Shown here one piece after another: positions 4,840 through 6,417 of a DNA stretch of 6,417 nucleotides. Both the position numbers and the translations under genes were made by a program. The first letter of the stretch is position 1; every line of letters begins with the position of its first letter. The DNA is from Chloroflexota bacterium (GTDB lineage: Bacteria > Chloroflexota > Dormibacteria > CF-121). Below the pieces are notes generated by a model that was not told where the DNA came from, did no database searches, and saw nothing but the letters and a program-made list of their open reading frames with translations. The stretch covers positions 1 through 6,417 of the forward strand of contig VBIS01000032.1 in assembly GCA_005880605.1 (NCBI GenBank). The letters run 5' to 3'.

Positions 4840-6417
4840 GGTGTGGTCGAGTTGCTGGAGACCTCCTGGATCTTGAGCGTGATGCGTGAGCTGAACAGTG
4901 GCAGCCACGGCAAACCGTATGGCGACTGGGTCACCCGAGCATCGACCACGTTGGGCAGTGACTGCAGGAAGGCGTGGGCCTTGGCTGGACTCATCCCCTT
5001 GAGGTGTCCTCGGATGTTGCTCTGTATGAAGACCGGTGTGTAGAAGCCGGAGGCATGGCCGTTCAGCGTGATGTGGCCGTCGGTCGTGGCATCGATGGCC
5101 TCATAAGTCAAGGTAGGGTTGGCAGTGAGCTGCGAGCCCTGGGAGATTTTTCGCTCGAGTGCAGCCTTCAGCATTTGCTTGACAACCTTTTCATCGAACG
5201 CCACGCCGTCCCCGGCGACTTTGACTGTGGCCGTGAAGCCCGTGACTTCCTCGCCGGCTTTGTGATCCGATGTGACGCTCGCCTGGACTCCCTTACCCAC
5301 CAGAATCAGCTTCTGGCCCTGCGCCTTGCTATTCATCTCGTCGGTCACCTTGGGAATCGCATCTCTCGAATATGCGTCCCGGATGCTGTTGATGTCCGAA
5401 TCCTGAATGACGGTGGCGGTCCGAGCATCCGCGCCACCGGTGGTAGCTTGTGGATTGTCGACCCTTAGGTCAGGGTCGCCATTCTCAATGTTTGTGATCG
5501 TGTGCTCGCCGGTGTTGCCGTCAGCTCCGGCAGTTACAGCCGCAATCGCGACAGTGGCCTGCGCGTTGTAACCGATACCGATGTGCGCAACAGCTTGAGT
5601 CGCATATCGCTTTCCGCCATCGGTCAGAACGATTAGTCCCTTACGCACATCCTGTCCGAGGCAAAACACGCATTTCGACGTGATCACGACCTTACCGCTC
5701 GATGCCACGGCCGGCACTTGCTTTTGGCCTGTCGGCACGCCAGGCAGGGTTTGCGAATCCTCGGCATGGATCGCCTGGGTGGGGAACTGATTGCCAGAGG
5801 GAGATGAGGCGGTTGGTACGCCGAGCAGCGTGAGATCCTGCTTGACCGCGGTGCCTGACACAAACAGCGTGGCGTTGGCGGTCGGAACGTAAACGATCCC
5901 GGCAATCAGCGCGAGGACGGCGACGATGCCGGCGGCGATCAGGTAGGGCCGGTAGACCCGCAGCGGGGGGCCGGATGCGGCTGGACGCGATGGCGGCGGC
6001 GGTGTTTTGCGGGGCGTTCCGGACACGACGGCCGCCTCGCGGGGCCGGTCCAGCGTCGCCACTCCGCGTGGCCCGCCGATGGCCGGGGACGCTGGCTGGA
6101 CGCCCGTGAGGCCGGCAGCCGGCGCAGGCGGCACCGCCGTCGCGACGGCCGTGGGCTGGGCCTCGGCGCCTGCCCCGGCCTGGTGCACTTCGCTCCCGTT
6201 GTCGTAGGCCGCCAGGGTGGGATAGGCGATAAAGCCAGCCTCCAGAGCCATGGCCTGAAGCCGGCCATCCGCGCTGACCAGGTTCACTTTCTTGCCGTAG
6301 CTGTCGGCGTACCGCTTCAGAAGCCGGAAGCTCATGGCGCTCTGCAGGGCCCGGGCGCGCTCCGGGACGACGAAGGTGACCTCGTCTTCGAGGCTGAGAT
6401 CCCGCAGGCGATTGACG
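4836..6417 (-). CDS. Membrane-anchored baseplate J/gp47-like protein, 5' end outside the window
   Basis: The frame is open to the right edge, so the N-terminus is missing; 526 residues are visible. Order of parts: a soluble segment (visible residues 1-75) with DEVTFVVPERARALQSA, NLVSADGRLQAMALEAGF and AYPTLAAYD; a Pro/Ala/Gly-rich linker (about 80-155); one membrane span YLIAAGIVAVLALIAGIVYV (158-177); then a beta-rich extracytoplasmic region. This last region carries the Baseplate_J signature AAVTAGADGNTGEHTI followed by VDNPQATTGGAD, and a C-terminal LPNVVDARVTQSPYG repeat-like domain. A CxxC (CVFC) lies at 5661-5672. No phage genes surround it. Similar proteins occur in the chromosomes of Chloroflexota-like and CPR bacteria with no known function. 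An ATG at 6335 exists but is unlikely to be the start, because conserved sequence continues upstream of it. The stop overlaps ruvX. Role: unknown, probably cell envelope. Confidence 0.8.
   Translation of the reverse strand, partial: VNRLRDLSLEDEVTFVVPERARALQSAMSFRLLKRYADSYGKKVNLVSADGRLQAMALEAGFIAYPTLAAYDNGSEVHQAGAGAEAQPTAVATAVPPAPAAGLTGVQPASPAIGGPRGVATLDRPREAAVVSGTPRKTPPPPSRPAASGPPLRVYRPYLIAAGIVAVLALIAGIVYVPTANATLFVSGTAVKQDLTLLGVPTASSPSGNQFPTQAIHAEDSQTLPGVPTGQKQVPAVASSGKVVITSKCVFCLGQDVRKGLIVLTDGGKRYATQAVAHIGIGYNAQATVAIAAVTAGADGNTGEHTITNIENGDPDLRVDNPQATTGGADARTATVIQDSDINSIRDAYSRDAIPKVTDEMNSKAQGQKLILVGKGVQASVTSDHKAGEEVTGFTATVKVAGDGVAFDEKVVKQMLKAALERKISQGSQLTANPTLTYEAIDATTDGHITLNGHASGFYTPVFIQSNIRGHLKGMSPAKAHAFLQSLPNVVDARVTQSPYGLPWLPLFSSRITLKIQEVSSNSTTP
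5886..5945 (-). other. Transmembrane segment of the baseplate-J-like protein
   Basis: These codons encode 20 residues rich in Ala, Ile, Val and Leu (YLIAAGIVAVLALIAGIVYV), preceded by the basic flank RVYR. By the positive-inside rule the N-terminal segment would be cytoplasmic and the J-like domain outside. Confidence 0.85.

Noticed and set aside
4840..4908. Longer RuvX starting at ATG 4908
   Set aside because: It adds 23 unconserved residues over the J-like gene; RuvX proteins normally start right at the first beta strand, as with the TTG at 4839.
4836..6417. Prophage or tail-module interpretation of the baseplate-J-like gene
   Set aside because: The protein has a transmembrane anchor and a cytoplasmic domain, and it is coupled to ruvX in a housekeeping operon; no other tail, capsid or integrase gene is present in the window.
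1..6417. tRNA, rRNA, CRISPR, riboswitch or insertion-sequence content
   Set aside because: No tandem repeats with spacers, no terminal inverted repeats, no tRNA-like cloverleaf and no transposase frame were seen; nearly every base is in a recognised gene.

Overview
This is a compact, GC-rich bacterial chromosome segment in which every supported gene lies on the minus strand. It therefore reads from the right-hand end of the window to the left: an exported baseplate-J-like protein (5' end outside the window), ruvX, a DUF1292 protein, mltG, an aroE-like gene, a prepilin peptidase, a bacterial PH-domain membrane protein, efp, an Asp23/Gls24 protein, and the first 32 codons of nusB. There is no non-coding stretch above 300 bases. 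The largest gap is the 38 bases upstream of efp (or 47 between ruvX and its next candidate start, depending on start choice).

The gene order ruvX - DUF1292 - mltG - aroE and the order efp - Asp23 - nusB are familiar from Gram-positive and related (terrabacterial) lineages. High GC, GTG/TTG starts, few Shine-Dalgarno sequences and a membrane-anchored baseplate-J-like protein beside ruvX suggest something like Chloroflexota or Candidatus Dormibacterota. This placement is inferred from general familiarity and was not tested. No phage, insertion sequence, CRISPR array, tRNA or rRNA was seen.

Right block (about 4836-6417): the J-like protein has an N-terminal soluble domain, a Pro/Ala linker, one membrane span and a beta-rich extracytoplasmic domain. 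Its stop overlaps the ruvX start by four bases. Middle block (1053-4839): RuvX (Holliday-junction/rRNA-processing nuclease family), an acidic DUF1292 protein, the MltG peptidoglycan terminase, an AroE-like protein, a class A24 prepilin peptidase and a PH-domain membrane protein. They are joined by very short gaps or 4-base overlaps, so they are probably co-transcribed and translationally coupled. Left block (1-1014): EF-P, Asp23 and NusB, a translation/transcription housekeeping group. An imperfect hairpin followed by a -10-like box just upstream of efp may mark the boundary between the blocks.

The most noteworthy points are these. The AroE-like protein keeps its NADP-binding half but has lost the catalytic lysine and the shikimate-binding serines, and it has no ATG/GTG/TTG at the expected start. 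EF-P carries arginine, not lysine, at the tip of its loop in an unusual context. The prepilin peptidase has no cysteines. The J-like protein is cellular rather than phage-borne.
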